Below are positions 16,701-23,850 of a stretch of 64,000 nt of DNA, in pieces. The notes beneath the pieces were generated by a model, which searched no databases, was not told the DNA's origin, and saw nothing but the letters and a program-made list of their open reading frames with translations. Both the position numbers and the translations under genes were made by a program. Numbering within the stretch: the first letter of the stretch is position 1; the number at the start of each line of letters is the position of its first letter. This DNA comes from Candidatus Proximibacter danicus. Lineage in GTDB: Bacteria > Pseudomonadota > Gammaproteobacteria > Burkholderiales > Rhodocyclaceae. The stretch covers positions 186,001 to 250,000 of the forward strand of contig JADJUC010000002.1 in the NCBI GenBank assembly GCA_016710885.1. Direction: 5' to 3'.

Positions 16701-17123
16701 CTACTTTTGCTCAGTCACAAAAGCGATCTTCGTCAGCCCTGATTTCTGTGCTGCAGCCAGTACCTCGGTCACCCGCTCGTAACGCGTGGCACGGTCGGCG
16801 CGGAGATGCAATTCGGGAACGCCACCCGATGCGACGATGGACTGAAAACGTGCCTCAAGACCATGCACCTCATTGCGATCCAGCCGCTCACCATCGACGT
16901 AAACATCGCCATCGCCGTCAATGAGTACGGATGTGACGCGTGGTGGCTCGTCGAGGCGCGTCGACTCCACCTTGGGTAAATCAATCGGCACCGCCTGATG
17001 AAACAAGGGCGCGGTAATGATGAAAATGACCAACAGTACCAGCATCACATCGACCAACGGCGTGGTATTGATCTCGGCCATCGGCTGGGTAACGCCGGGG
17101 GTATCGAAGGAACCAAAGGACAT
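16701..17123 (-). CDS. exbD: ExbD/TolR-family energy-transducing protein
   Basis: The 140-residue protein has a short cytosolic start, one transmembrane helix with the essential Asp (NTTPLVDVMLVLLVIFIITA) and a periplasmic domain ending IAFVTEQK. These are ExbD hallmarks. It would complex with the ExbB encoded just upstream (9-base gap) and the TonB before it to power the TonB-dependent receptor in the same cluster. The order receptor-propeller-thioredoxin-TonB-ExbB-ExbD on one strand, with overlaps, argues for a dedicated energy system. Confidence 0.9.
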   Translation of the reverse strand: MSFGSFDTPGVTQPMAEINTTPLVDVMLVLLVIFIITAPLFHQAVPIDLPKVESTRLDEPPRVTSVLIDGDGDVYVDGERLDRNEVHGLEARFQSIVASGGVPELHLRADRATRYERVTEVLAAAQKSGLTKIAFVTEQK

Positions 17124-17132
17124 CGCCGCGCC

Positions 17133-17870
17133 TTACGCCGATTTGGCCGAACGGGCAGCAGCAAGGTCGACAAGCTTGTCACCGGGGCGGCCACGCAGAC
17201 CTGTCGTCAGGTAGGCATGCAGGTCATGCGCAAAACCGTCCATGCGCGCCAGGATCAATCGGTTGCCACGGGTGAAGGCGTTGTAGGCAAGCACGGCCGG
17301 AATGGCGACGAAGAGACCGGCAGCCGTCATGATCAGTGCCTCGCCAACCGGGCCGGCGACCTTGTCGAGCACGACCTGTGTCGCGCCGGAAAGGCCGACG
17401 AGTGCATGGTAGATACCCCAGACGGTACCGAACAGGCCGATGAAGGGCGCCGTTGAACCCACTGAAGCGAGAAACGTAAGCCCCGATTCGATTTTCGCCT
17501 GCGATTCGACGATCTGGCAGCGCACTGCACGGGTCACGAACTCACTGGCGCTGACTCCTGCGCCAATACCTCGGGCGGCATGCTGGCGATGAAGCGCTGC
17601 GGCATTGGCGCCGGCGATGGCCAACCCGGCCAGCACGCCGGTTTTGTCTTCGATCCGAATGGCTTCAATGGCGGCCGGCAAGGACTCCGCACCCCAGAAG
17701 GCATTCATCGCCCGTGCATGACTATGCCGTGCCTGCCAAAGGCCGCTGATCTTGCCAGCCATGACATACCAGCTGGCCAGCGACAGACCGAGAAGAAGGA
17801 TCGCGACAAAGTGCGTCACCATGTCGCCCTGCGCCCAGAATTGCGCCAAGCCCATTTCCATTCTCATCAT
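17133..17870 (-). CDS. exbB: ExbB/TolQ-family proton channel protein
   Basis: At 245 residues it has three transmembrane helices. The first is HFVAILLLGLSLASWYVMAG. The conserved pair is SGLTFLASVGSTAPFIGLFG then TVWGIYHAL, and EALIMTAAGLFVAIPAVLAY. The MotA/TolQ/ExbB domain is complete. It forms the proton channel with ExbD. ATG at 17870 is 6 bases after the tonB stop with GAGGG as ribosome site; in-frame ATGs a few codons later are alternatives. Assigned ExbB rather than TolQ because tonB precedes it. Confidence 0.9.
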   Translation of the reverse strand: MMRMEMGLAQFWAQGDMVTHFVAILLLGLSLASWYVMAGKISGLWQARHSHARAMNAFWGAESLPAAIEAIRIEDKTGVLAGLAIAGANAAALHRQHAARGIGAGVSASEFVTRAVRCQIVESQAKIESGLTFLASVGSTAPFIGLFGTVWGIYHALVGLSGATQVVLDKVAGPVGEALIMTAAGLFVAIPAVLAYNAFTRGNRLILARMDGFAHDLHAYLTTGLRGRPGDKLVDLAAARSAKSA

Positions 17871-17876
17871 TGACCC

Positions 17877-18569
17877 TCAATTGCTTAAAGTGAAATTCAG
17901 CGGCACCAGCACGGACGCCTCTATCGGTTCGTTGCCCTGCCGCGCCGACACAAAACGCCAGCGTTCGACTGCCGCCCGGGCCGCCTCGTCAAGACGCGGG
18001 AAGCCGCTCGACTTGCTGACCTCGATGCTCAGCGGCATCCCCTGCGTACTGACGCGCACACGCAGCACCACTTTGCCTTCCTCACCGAGCCGGCGGGACA
18101 TCGGTGGATAGGCCGGCTTCGGATTCTGCAGATAATCAGCGTCAAAGCGCGCGGCGGTTATCGGCGCCGGGGCCTGGATGGACGGCAACGCGACCGGTTC
18201 GGGCTGCGGAGTAACGGAAAAACTGGCTGGTGCATCATCGCGCTTCGAAGCAGTCATGACCGGCGGCGGTGTCTGCACCTTTTTGGCGGCGGGCTGTTGC
18301 GGAACTGGCTTGGGCGACTCAATCCTGGGCGGCTTGGCCACCTCGGGCTCGATCATGCGCACGGCCAACGCGCGGATCGGTGCGATGACTTCCGGGCGGA
18401 TGGCGGCATAGACCAGCAACGCCAGAATCACGACATGCACTGCAATCACCAGCACGCCGGAAAGACCTCGCTGAAAGAACCCGGCCCGGCCGTCGACAAC
18501 CGGCGCGAAGAACTCGACCGGTGCGGACTCGGAGCGGTGAGGTGCTGTCACAGCGTTTCGCGGACCCAT
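17877..18569 (-). CDS. tonB: TonB-family energy transducer
   Basis: This 230-residue protein has an N-terminal cytosolic segment and one transmembrane helix (GVLVIAVHVVILALLVYAAI). A Pro-rich periplasmic spacer follows (IESPKPVPQQPAAKKVQTPP). The C-terminal TonB domain has NPKPAYPPMSRRLGEEGKVV, VSKSSGFPRLDEAARAAVER and WRF. It transmits proton-motive force to an outer-membrane receptor, here most likely the one at 20250-22406. It overlaps the end of the thioredoxin-like gene by 22 bases. Confidence 0.9.
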   Translation of the reverse strand: MGPRNAVTAPHRSESAPVEFFAPVVDGRAGFFQRGLSGVLVIAVHVVILALLVYAAIRPEVIAPIRALAVRMIEPEVAKPPRIESPKPVPQQPAAKKVQTPPPVMTASKRDDAPASFSVTPQPEPVALPSIQAPAPITAARFDADYLQNPKPAYPPMSRRLGEEGKVVLRVRVSTQGMPLSIEVSKSSGFPRLDEAARAAVERWRFVSARQGNEPIEASVLVPLNFTLSN

Positions 18570-19018
18570 CGCTGGAGGCGTTCTTCCGGCACGATGCCTG
18601 ACACTGCCTCGACCTTATGGCTGCGATCATAGAGATGTGTGCGCGGCAACTCGCCGTACCATCGACGATCGATCTCGAAACGCAGGCGCTCGGGCATCGG
18701 ATCGGCGAAAACCCATTGCTCGACCTTGCCAAGACCGTAGGATTTTGCCAGTTGGGCGGTTTGCGGCGCATCGTCCGGCGTATCGGCGGCAACCAGCACG
18801 ACATCAAGCTTCGGATGACGACGTTTCAGCTCACCGAGCGTCTTCAGTTCGGCTGGGCAGTGCGTGCAACCGACCGACCAGAACGCAAGCACGAAGGGCT
18901 TGCCTTGCCGGGCTGCCTGAATCTGCGCCAGGCTGCCGGCAACGAACGGACGAACCACCGTGTCGGCCATCGCTGCAGGTGCCAACAACACCAGCAACAT
19001 CGTTAGCAGGCTGCGCAT
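18548..19018 (-). CDS. TlpA-like periplasmic thioredoxin-fold protein
   Basis: The 156-residue protein has a signal peptide (MRSLLTMLLVLLAPAAMADT) and a thioredoxin-fold domain. The domain has FVLAFWSVGCTHCPAELKTL (CxxC at 51-54), a DVVLVAADTPDD strand and a cis-Pro region (RRWYGELPRTHLYD). TlpA/ResA-like proteins reduce disulfides in periplasmic apo-proteins, such as copper or heme binding partners. ATG 19018 overlaps the preceding stop (ATGA) and was chosen over a longer upstream frame because it starts the signal peptide. Its client may be the Cys-rich propeller protein encoded just before, which is inference. Confidence 0.82.
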   Translation of the reverse strand: MRSLLTMLLVLLAPAAMADTVVRPFVAGSLAQIQAARQGKPFVLAFWSVGCTHCPAELKTLGELKRRHPKLDVVLVAADTPDDAPQTAQLAKSYGLGKVEQWVFADPMPERLRFEIDRRWYGELPRTHLYDRSHKVEAVSGIVPEERLQRWVRETL

Positions 19019-20247
19019 CAGGGCTGTACCCCAAGATCGAAGATGCGTACCGCGCCATCGGCATACCACGCCAGCAAGGGTTTACCAGCCCCCGCCACGA
19101 AGAGTGGCAAATCAGCCGCATTGCCCGCAGTTGCAAGCGCCGTCGGCGCCGACCACTTCTCGCCACGATCATCGGAGTGCTGTGTCATCACGCGATACTG
19201 CTTGCCGTCAAACTCTCGCCACGCCAGCCAGGCACGCCCATCACGCGCAAACACGGTCGGATTGCCGGCCTGCGTATCGGGGTTACCGAGGGCCAGCGGC
19301 GGACTCATCCTTTCACCATCAGCGTGACGGTAGTAGATGCCCGGGCCTTTCGGGCTGCCAGTGAACCAGACGAGATGCCGGCGACCACTTTCGTCGATGG
19401 CCAGATCGCCACCATGGTGCGGGCAGGCAGCAATTTTCCAGTCGTCCTCGCTGGCCCGTTGCATTTTTGCCCCTGGAACCAACGGGGCAACCGCAAAGTC
19501 ACGGATGTTGTCCCCGAAGACGTGACGCCACTGCGCCTGTGCCTCACCGTTCGGCGCAAAGGCGAGGCCGATGCGGCAGCATTCGCAGGAGTGGTCGGCG
19601 AGCATGGTGTTCGCCGAAAAAGTTTCGCCGCGGTTCTCGGAGACGACGTAGAAAATACTGGAGCCGAGGTGCTTATTTCCTGCCTTGGCCTGGGCTGTCT
19701 TCTCGCGTGAATCCAGCCAAACCAGTGCCATCCGCCCCTGGCTATTCATCGCCAGGGTCGGGAAGCTGTGGCCGATCTCTTCGCGGTCGCTATTCACGAT
19801 GACCGGCGACGAGAAGCTGCGCCCACCATCGACCGAGCGCGCAAAGCGGACATGGCCGGTATGCAGCTTCGGCAAGGCCTGCGCCCAGGTCACGGCGACC
19901 ATGCCGCCGCCAGCCACCACCTTCGGACGGTTCTGGCCATCGGCCAGGATCGCTTCCGGCTCAGGGTTGACCTTCACATCGCCGGCAAAAGTCTTGCCGC
20001 CATCGTCGGAACGACTGACCCAGACATGCCCCTTTTCCATCCGTGCAAGCCACAGCCGGCCGGTTTCATCGGCGGCAACCGACACTGATGAACCGACAGA
20101 TGCCGTCAGGCGATCCTGCCAGTGCTTGCTCATGGCGTCACGCGCCGCATTGTTGGCGTGCTGTTCCTGAGCCGTCAGCGGCAACACGGCCAGCGAAAAA
20201 ACGACAGCCAGCAGCGGCCGCATGCGGCTACGCAGGAAGGTGCTCAT
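19018..20247 (-). CDS. Secreted BNR/Asp-box beta-propeller with CECC and CPHH motifs (sialidase-like fold)
   Basis: A signal peptide (RMRPLLAVVFSLAVLPLTAQ) is followed by a six-blade type propeller with four Asp-box repeats (SRSDDGGKTF, RSVDGGRSFS, SENRGETFS, SDDRGEKWS), as in sialidases. The family-specific features are ADHSCECCRIGLAF (Cys221, 223, 224) and KIAACPHHGGDLAI (Cys275, His277, His278). Neither is part of a sialidase active site, and both could bind a metal or form disulfides. I start it at ATG 20247 (GGTGA just upstream); ATG 20256 overlaps the receptor stop. It lies between a TonB-dependent receptor and a thioredoxin, so a role in substrate capture for the receptor is likely. 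Automatic naming as exo-alpha-sialidase would probably be misleading. Confidence 0.72.
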   Translation of the reverse strand: MSTFLRSRMRPLLAVVFSLAVLPLTAQEQHANNAARDAMSKHWQDRLTASVGSSVSVAADETGRLWLARMEKGHVWVSRSDDGGKTFAGDVKVNPEPEAILADGQNRPKVVAGGGMVAVTWAQALPKLHTGHVRFARSVDGGRSFSSPVIVNSDREEIGHSFPTLAMNSQGRMALVWLDSREKTAQAKAGNKHLGSSIFYVVSENRGETFSANTMLADHSCECCRIGLAFAPNGEAQAQWRHVFGDNIRDFAVAPLVPGAKMQRASEDDWKIAACPHHGGDLAIDESGRRHLVWFTGSPKGPGIYYRHADGERMSPPLALGNPDTQAGNPTVFARDGRAWLAWREFDGKQYRVMTQHSDDRGEKWSAPTALATAGNAADLPLFVAGAGKPLLAWYADGAVRIFDLGVQP

Positions 20248-20249
20248 GA

Positions 20250-22406
20250 TCACCATTTCGCCTGCACACCGACAACGAATGCACGCGGCAAACCGGTAGA
20301 GTAGGTCGGCGCCGTACCATCCATACCCACCGTTTCTGCATACTGTTTGTCAAACAGGTTGTTGATGCTGCCGAAAACTTCCCAACGTTTTTCGATGGGA
20401 TAGTTGGCGCGGAGGTTAACTAGATTGTGCCCGCTGTATTGCTTGGTATTGCCCTGATCATGGTAGTAATTGCCAAGCTTGAACCATTCAAGCTGGAAGC
20501 GGCCGCCGTTCATGCAACCCGGCGCATAGGTCAGGCGTGTGTTGGCGATCAGGCGCGGAGCGGCTTCCATCTCGTTGCCGCTGTAGTCAGCGGTACCCGA
20601 CACCTTCCACTGTTCGTACGAATGTTTGGCATACGAAAGGCTGGCATCGATACGCCAGGCGTCGGCAATCGGCGCGCCAAGGCCGAATTCGACGCCCTTG
20701 TGCAAGGTCTCTCCGGCATTCACCACCGTACGCTGGTTGGTCGAAGGGTCGGTGTAGCTGACGATGTCGTCCTTCTTCTTCATGTAATAAACGGACACTT
20801 CGTAGTTCGCTTTGCCTGCAAGTCCTCGCAAACCCATTTCGTAGTTATCGACGATGACGGGCTTCAGATCGAGCAGCGACTCTGCGGCACGTTGTGCGCG
20901 AATCGCCGTGCTCTCGCGACTGCCGCGGAATACCTGGCCCTCAGAAGGCGTACGGAAAGAGTTGCTGTAGTTGGCAAAACCGCTGAGCACCTTACTGAAC
21001 TCGTAGGTCGCACCAAATTTCGGACCCCAGTGGCTGTAATCAACCTTGGCACTGGCTACGTGACCATAAAAACCGTTACCAGGGAAGCCGCCTGCAACTC
21101 CCTGTGAAGCGCCTGCAGCGCCACCCCGGAAGTTATTGTCGTAGTCGTACTGCATGTCGTCATAACGCAAACCTGCAATAAGACGCAGTTTTTCGGTCGG
21201 CGATATTTCCCCATGTATGTAAGGAGAAATGCTGCGAAATGTCACGTCGTAGTCATATATCTGCACCGGTACGACACCCTTGTTGTAGGTGTAGTTTCTC
21301 CCCAACACATTGTTACCGGTGCTGGTGACGCGAATCGAATCCTCGTCGCGCGACCCCGGGCTGATGTCGAAGTCGAGACCGACAATAACTCGCGCCCGCA
21401 TCGGTTCAAAATCATGACGGTACTTGCTGAGGAAACCGAAGGACTGGTTCTTCGTGGTGTACTGGACCGGATCGTAGCTGACCATCCAGCTCGGAAGGAT
21501 TTCCATCGAATTGTCGCGCACATACGGCGTGATCGAGATCAACGAATTCCCCAGTTCCTTCTCGTAGGAAGTCGACAGGCGGAAGGCATCGACCTTGCGG
21601 TATGAAAAACCGATGTTGTTGGTTTTCCGTGAGGAATCGTCGTCATACTGGCTCTTGGTCAGGCTGCCGACATGGTTCTGGTCGACCTGCGAGAACGAGA
21701 ATACGGTTTTCAGCGTGGCGTCACTGCCGAGCGCTCGGTCCCAGCGAAAATTTCCGGTTTGCCGATCGTACCCGGCATGATCCTGATATCCATTGTTTGT
21801 CGTCAGGTTGAGACTGGCGCGCCAAGCGTCATCCCCCGAGGAATTGCCACCGCTCATCATCAGGCGCCCCCAGCCGAAGGAGCCGGCTTCGGCGCTTGTC
21901 TCAAGTTCAGCCTCACGCGGCGGCGTACGCGTCAGTACGTTGACCGTGCCACCGATGGCGTCAGAGCCATAAAGGGCACTGCCGGGCCCCTTGGATATCT
22001 CCATGCCGCCGGACTGCGGGACATTGATTTCGTACATCGCGTTATGGTTGAAGAAGCCGGTCGAACGCGTCGGAATGCCGTCCTCCAGATAGAGATAGAC
22101 GGCGCCCGTTGTCAGCGGCTGGCGAATAGCTGTGGAATGCCCTTCTCCGGAAAGGTTGCTGACCCACACTCCGGGAACCTGATTCATCACCTGACTGGGG
22201 TGCGATGGTCGCTGCTGACGAATGCGTTCGCCACTGACCGTGTCGACGGTGTTCGGCGTTTCGGTGATCAGTTGCGCCTCGCGCGTACCGGTGACGGTAA
22301 TCTCCCCCAAGGAAGCCGCAGGACTCTCAGCATAAGACAGATGTGAGACGGGGAAGGTGAGCGCCAGAGCGACGACAACCGGCTTGAGGTGTAGGTTCGT
22401 TTGCAT
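20250..22406 (-). CDS. TonB-dependent outer-membrane receptor
   Basis: The 718-residue protein has a signal peptide (LKPVVVALALTFPVSHLSYA) and a TonB box-like segment LGEITVTGTREAQ. The plug domain reads ERIRQQRPSHPSQVMNQVPG, EISKGPGSALYGSDAIGGTV, NVLTRTPP. A 22-strand barrel ends in NLFDKQYAETVGMDG and a final Trp. ATG 22406 (MQTNLHLK) starts the signal peptide. It heads a run of overlapping genes that include its own TonB-ExbB-ExbD. An FNR-type palindrome lies at 22534-22547. Substrate is not evident from sequence. Neighbouring copper-binding proteins favour a copper complex, and iron/heme is the alternative. Confidence 0.88.
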   Translation of the reverse strand: MQTNLHLKPVVVALALTFPVSHLSYAESPAASLGEITVTGTREAQLITETPNTVDTVSGERIRQQRPSHPSQVMNQVPGVWVSNLSGEGHSTAIRQPLTTGAVYLYLEDGIPTRSTGFFNHNAMYEINVPQSGGMEISKGPGSALYGSDAIGGTVNVLTRTPPREAELETSAEAGSFGWGRLMMSGGNSSGDDAWRASLNLTTNNGYQDHAGYDRQTGNFRWDRALGSDATLKTVFSFSQVDQNHVGSLTKSQYDDDSSRKTNNIGFSYRKVDAFRLSTSYEKELGNSLISITPYVRDNSMEILPSWMVSYDPVQYTTKNQSFGFLSKYRHDFEPMRARVIVGLDFDISPGSRDEDSIRVTSTGNNVLGRNYTYNKGVVPVQIYDYDVTFRSISPYIHGEISPTEKLRLIAGLRYDDMQYDYDNNFRGGAAGASQGVAGGFPGNGFYGHVASAKVDYSHWGPKFGATYEFSKVLSGFANYSNSFRTPSEGQVFRGSRESTAIRAQRAAESLLDLKPVIVDNYEMGLRGLAGKANYEVSVYYMKKKDDIVSYTDPSTNQRTVVNAGETLHKGVEFGLGAPIADAWRIDASLSYAKHSYEQWKVSGTADYSGNEMEAAPRLIANTRLTYAPGCMNGGRFQLEWFKLGNYYHDQGNTKQYSGHNLVNLRANYPIEKRWEVFGSINNLFDKQYAETVGMDGTAPTYSTGLPRAFVVGVQAKW

Positions 22407-22533
22407 TAATCGGGTCCGTAAATAAGAATTCACTACTAAATCAGTGAACACAGGCGGAGCCGATAGTAACGAAAACGATGAGGCTGGCCGTGCGACATAT
22501 CGCCGCAGAAGAAGGCTACAGGCCCTCAAAAAA

Positions 22534-22547
22534 TTGATGGCTGTCAA
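22534..22547. promoter_or_regulatory. FNR/DNR-type anaerobox TTGATggctGTCAA upstream of the receptor operon
   Basis: The site matches TTGAT-N4-ATCAA at 9 of 10 positions and is palindromic apart from one base. It lies 128 bases upstream of the receptor ATG. It resembles the boxes at 15923 and 25608, which flank heme d1 and nirS genes, placing the receptor operon in the same candidate regulon. Confidence 0.6.
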
Positions 22548-22586
22548 ATCAGGACAAAATAGCCCGCACCACCCCCCTCCCTTGAA

Positions 22587-22611
22587 ACAAAAAAGCCCGC
22601 CATCGGCGGGC
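22587..22611 (-). terminator. Terminator of the csp gene
   Basis: The stem GCCCGCC / GGCGGGC with the loop ATC (22595-22611) is followed, in the minus direction, by a T-run (aacaaaaaa on the plus strand). It lies 20 bases after the csp stop codon. Confidence 0.75.
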
Positions 22612-22631
22612 TGCGTTGAAGGCTGCGATTT

Positions 22632-23066
22632 TCAGGCAGCGAGTTTTTTGCACTCTTTCAAGCACGCCGCGCAGGCTTCGGCGCAGTCTTTGCACTGGGA
22701 ATGTTTTTTCTCGTGCTTGCGACACTCTTTCTCGCAGTCTTCACAGATTTCGCCGGCCACTTTGGCGTATCTGGCAAGAAACTTCGATTCCGAGGTAGCC
22801 AAGCGTTGCAGGGCAGCGCAAACCGCCAGCAGTTCATTTACGCTCTTGGCACAGGCGGCCATTTCCTTGTCGCCATTGCCAAGCAATTCGAAGCAGTGAT
22901 TCAGGCAGGCCTCACCGGTGCGGACACAATCGCCGGAAGTGCCGATCAGCCCCTGATACTTGGCACCGTGGTGGTGGTCGTGGTCGTGATTGGCAGCTAC
23001 CGCATCCACAGCCAGCGCAGCCATGGCCAATGCCCCGACACTCCCAAGCATTTCGCGTCTATGCAT
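22632..23066 (-). CDS. csp: Csp1-type four-helix-bundle copper storage protein, Tat signal
   Basis: The 144-residue protein has a twin-arginine signal (MHRREMLGSVGALAMAALAV), a His-rich segment NHDHDHHHG, and a helical bundle with 13 cysteines. They lie at 47, 54, 58, 72, 83, 108, 111, 115, 125, 128, 132, 135 and 139, many in CxxC or CxxxC spacing as in CEDCEKEC and CKDCAEACAACLKEC. Both the Tat export and the number of cysteines match Csp1, which stores Cu(I) inside a four-helix bundle. ATG 23066 follows AAGAAGGG. It is the third gene of the unit cupredoxin-nirC-csp, 13 bases after nirC. Copper storage next to nitrite reductase genes suggests supply for copper enzymes of denitrification, which is inference. 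Confidence 0.85.
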   Translation of the reverse strand: MHRREMLGSVGALAMAALAVDAVAANHDHDHHHGAKYQGLIGTSGDCVRTGEACLNHCFELLGNGDKEMAACAKSVNELLAVCAALQRLATSESKFLARYAKVAGEICEDCEKECRKHEKKHSQCKDCAEACAACLKECKKLAA

Positions 23067-23079
23067 CTTTGAACCCTTC

Positions 23080-23412
23080 TTACTGTTGTGGAAAACCTTC
23101 AAGCAAGCGGTCGACTATCCAACCGGCCTCGGACTCGGAGAGAAAACGATGCCAAGGCGGCATCGGTGTTCCCGGACGACCACCGACAATGGTCGCCACC
23201 AGAGACTCCTTCGGAATATCCCGACCTTTCAGCGCCTCCGCCGTCAGCGCCGGACCGAGGCCGCCGTTGAGTGTCATGCCGTGACACGAACCGCAATCCT
23301 GTCGCACCATGCGCACCAACTCATGCGCTCGCTCCGGCGACGGCTCGTTTGCACTTGCAGCGCTCGCCGCAAGCGAAAGATAAATCATCAAAAAATAATG
23401 CAAATTCTTCAT
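23080..23412 (-). CDS. nirC: NirC, cytochrome c55x
   Basis: This 110-residue secreted monoheme cytochrome has a signal peptide ending AASAASA and heme motif CGSCH (40-44). GLGPALTAEALKGRDIPKES follows, and the Met ligand lies within GRPGTPMPPWHRFLS. This matches NirC of nir clusters, an electron donor to NirS and possibly to heme d1 maturation. ATG 23412 starts the signal peptide. It begins 8 bases after the cupredoxin stop. Confidence 0.88.
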   Translation of the reverse strand: MKNLHYFLMIYLSLAASAASANEPSPERAHELVRMVRQDCGSCHGMTLNGGLGPALTAEALKGRDIPKESLVATIVGGRPGTPMPPWHRFLSESEAGWIVDRLLEGFPQQ

Positions 23413-23420
23413 TGTCACGA

Positions 23421-23732
23421 TTACTCGACAATCACACGACCAACCATTTCGGGGTGTGGGCCACAAATGTAGGGATGCTCACCTTGTTTGGTGAATTTTC
23501 GCTTCCAGCTCTCGTCCGGAAACATCGGTTCAGACTCGGCAACACCCTCCTCCTTGAACCACACCGTGTGATAACCGCGCCGCTCATAGCTTTTCCAGAC
23601 GACGGTATCGCCCTTCTTGATTCGGATCTCTTCCGGAACGAACTTCATCTTCTCAATACGCACTTCCACCGTTGCGGCGTGCAGACTTCCCGCCAGCAAC
23701 ATGAATACCGATACAAAAAACAGTCGAAGCAT
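23421..23732 (-). CDS. Small periplasmic cupredoxin (plastocyanin/azurin-like)
   Basis: The 103-residue protein has a signal peptide (MLRLFFVSVFMLLAGSLHAA) and a complete type 1 copper site. The ligands are His55 in RRGYHTVWF and Cys90, His93 and Met96 in YICGPHPEMVG. The size suits a one-domain blue copper protein that shuttles electrons. Its place between nirS and nirC makes it a candidate alternative electron donor to NirS or partner of other denitrification enzymes. It differs from azurin and pseudoazurin in length and belongs to the general plastocyanin/amicyanin-like group. Confidence 0.85.
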   Translation of the reverse strand: MLRLFFVSVFMLLAGSLHAATVEVRIEKMKFVPEEIRIKKGDTVVWKSYERRGYHTVWFKEEGVAESEPMFPDESWKRKFTKQGEHPYICGPHPEMVGRVIVE

Positions 23733-23799
23733 GGCGAATCCTTTCGCTTGTGGCAGGAACTACGATGTTTCAGACCGCCGATTATAGGACGGGTTCAGC

Positions 23800-23826
23800 A
23801 AAAAAAACGGGGGCCGAAGCCCCCGT
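23800..23826 (-). terminator. Terminator after nirS
   Basis: Stem ACGGGGGC / GCCCCCGT with a CGAA tetraloop (23807-23826). In the minus direction it is followed by a run of seven T. It lies 24 bases after the nirS stop, so the cupredoxin-nirC-csp genes beyond it are expressed by read-through or from their own promoter. Confidence 0.8.
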
Positions 23827-23850
23827 TCTGTAACGCTACGCTGCAGACGA

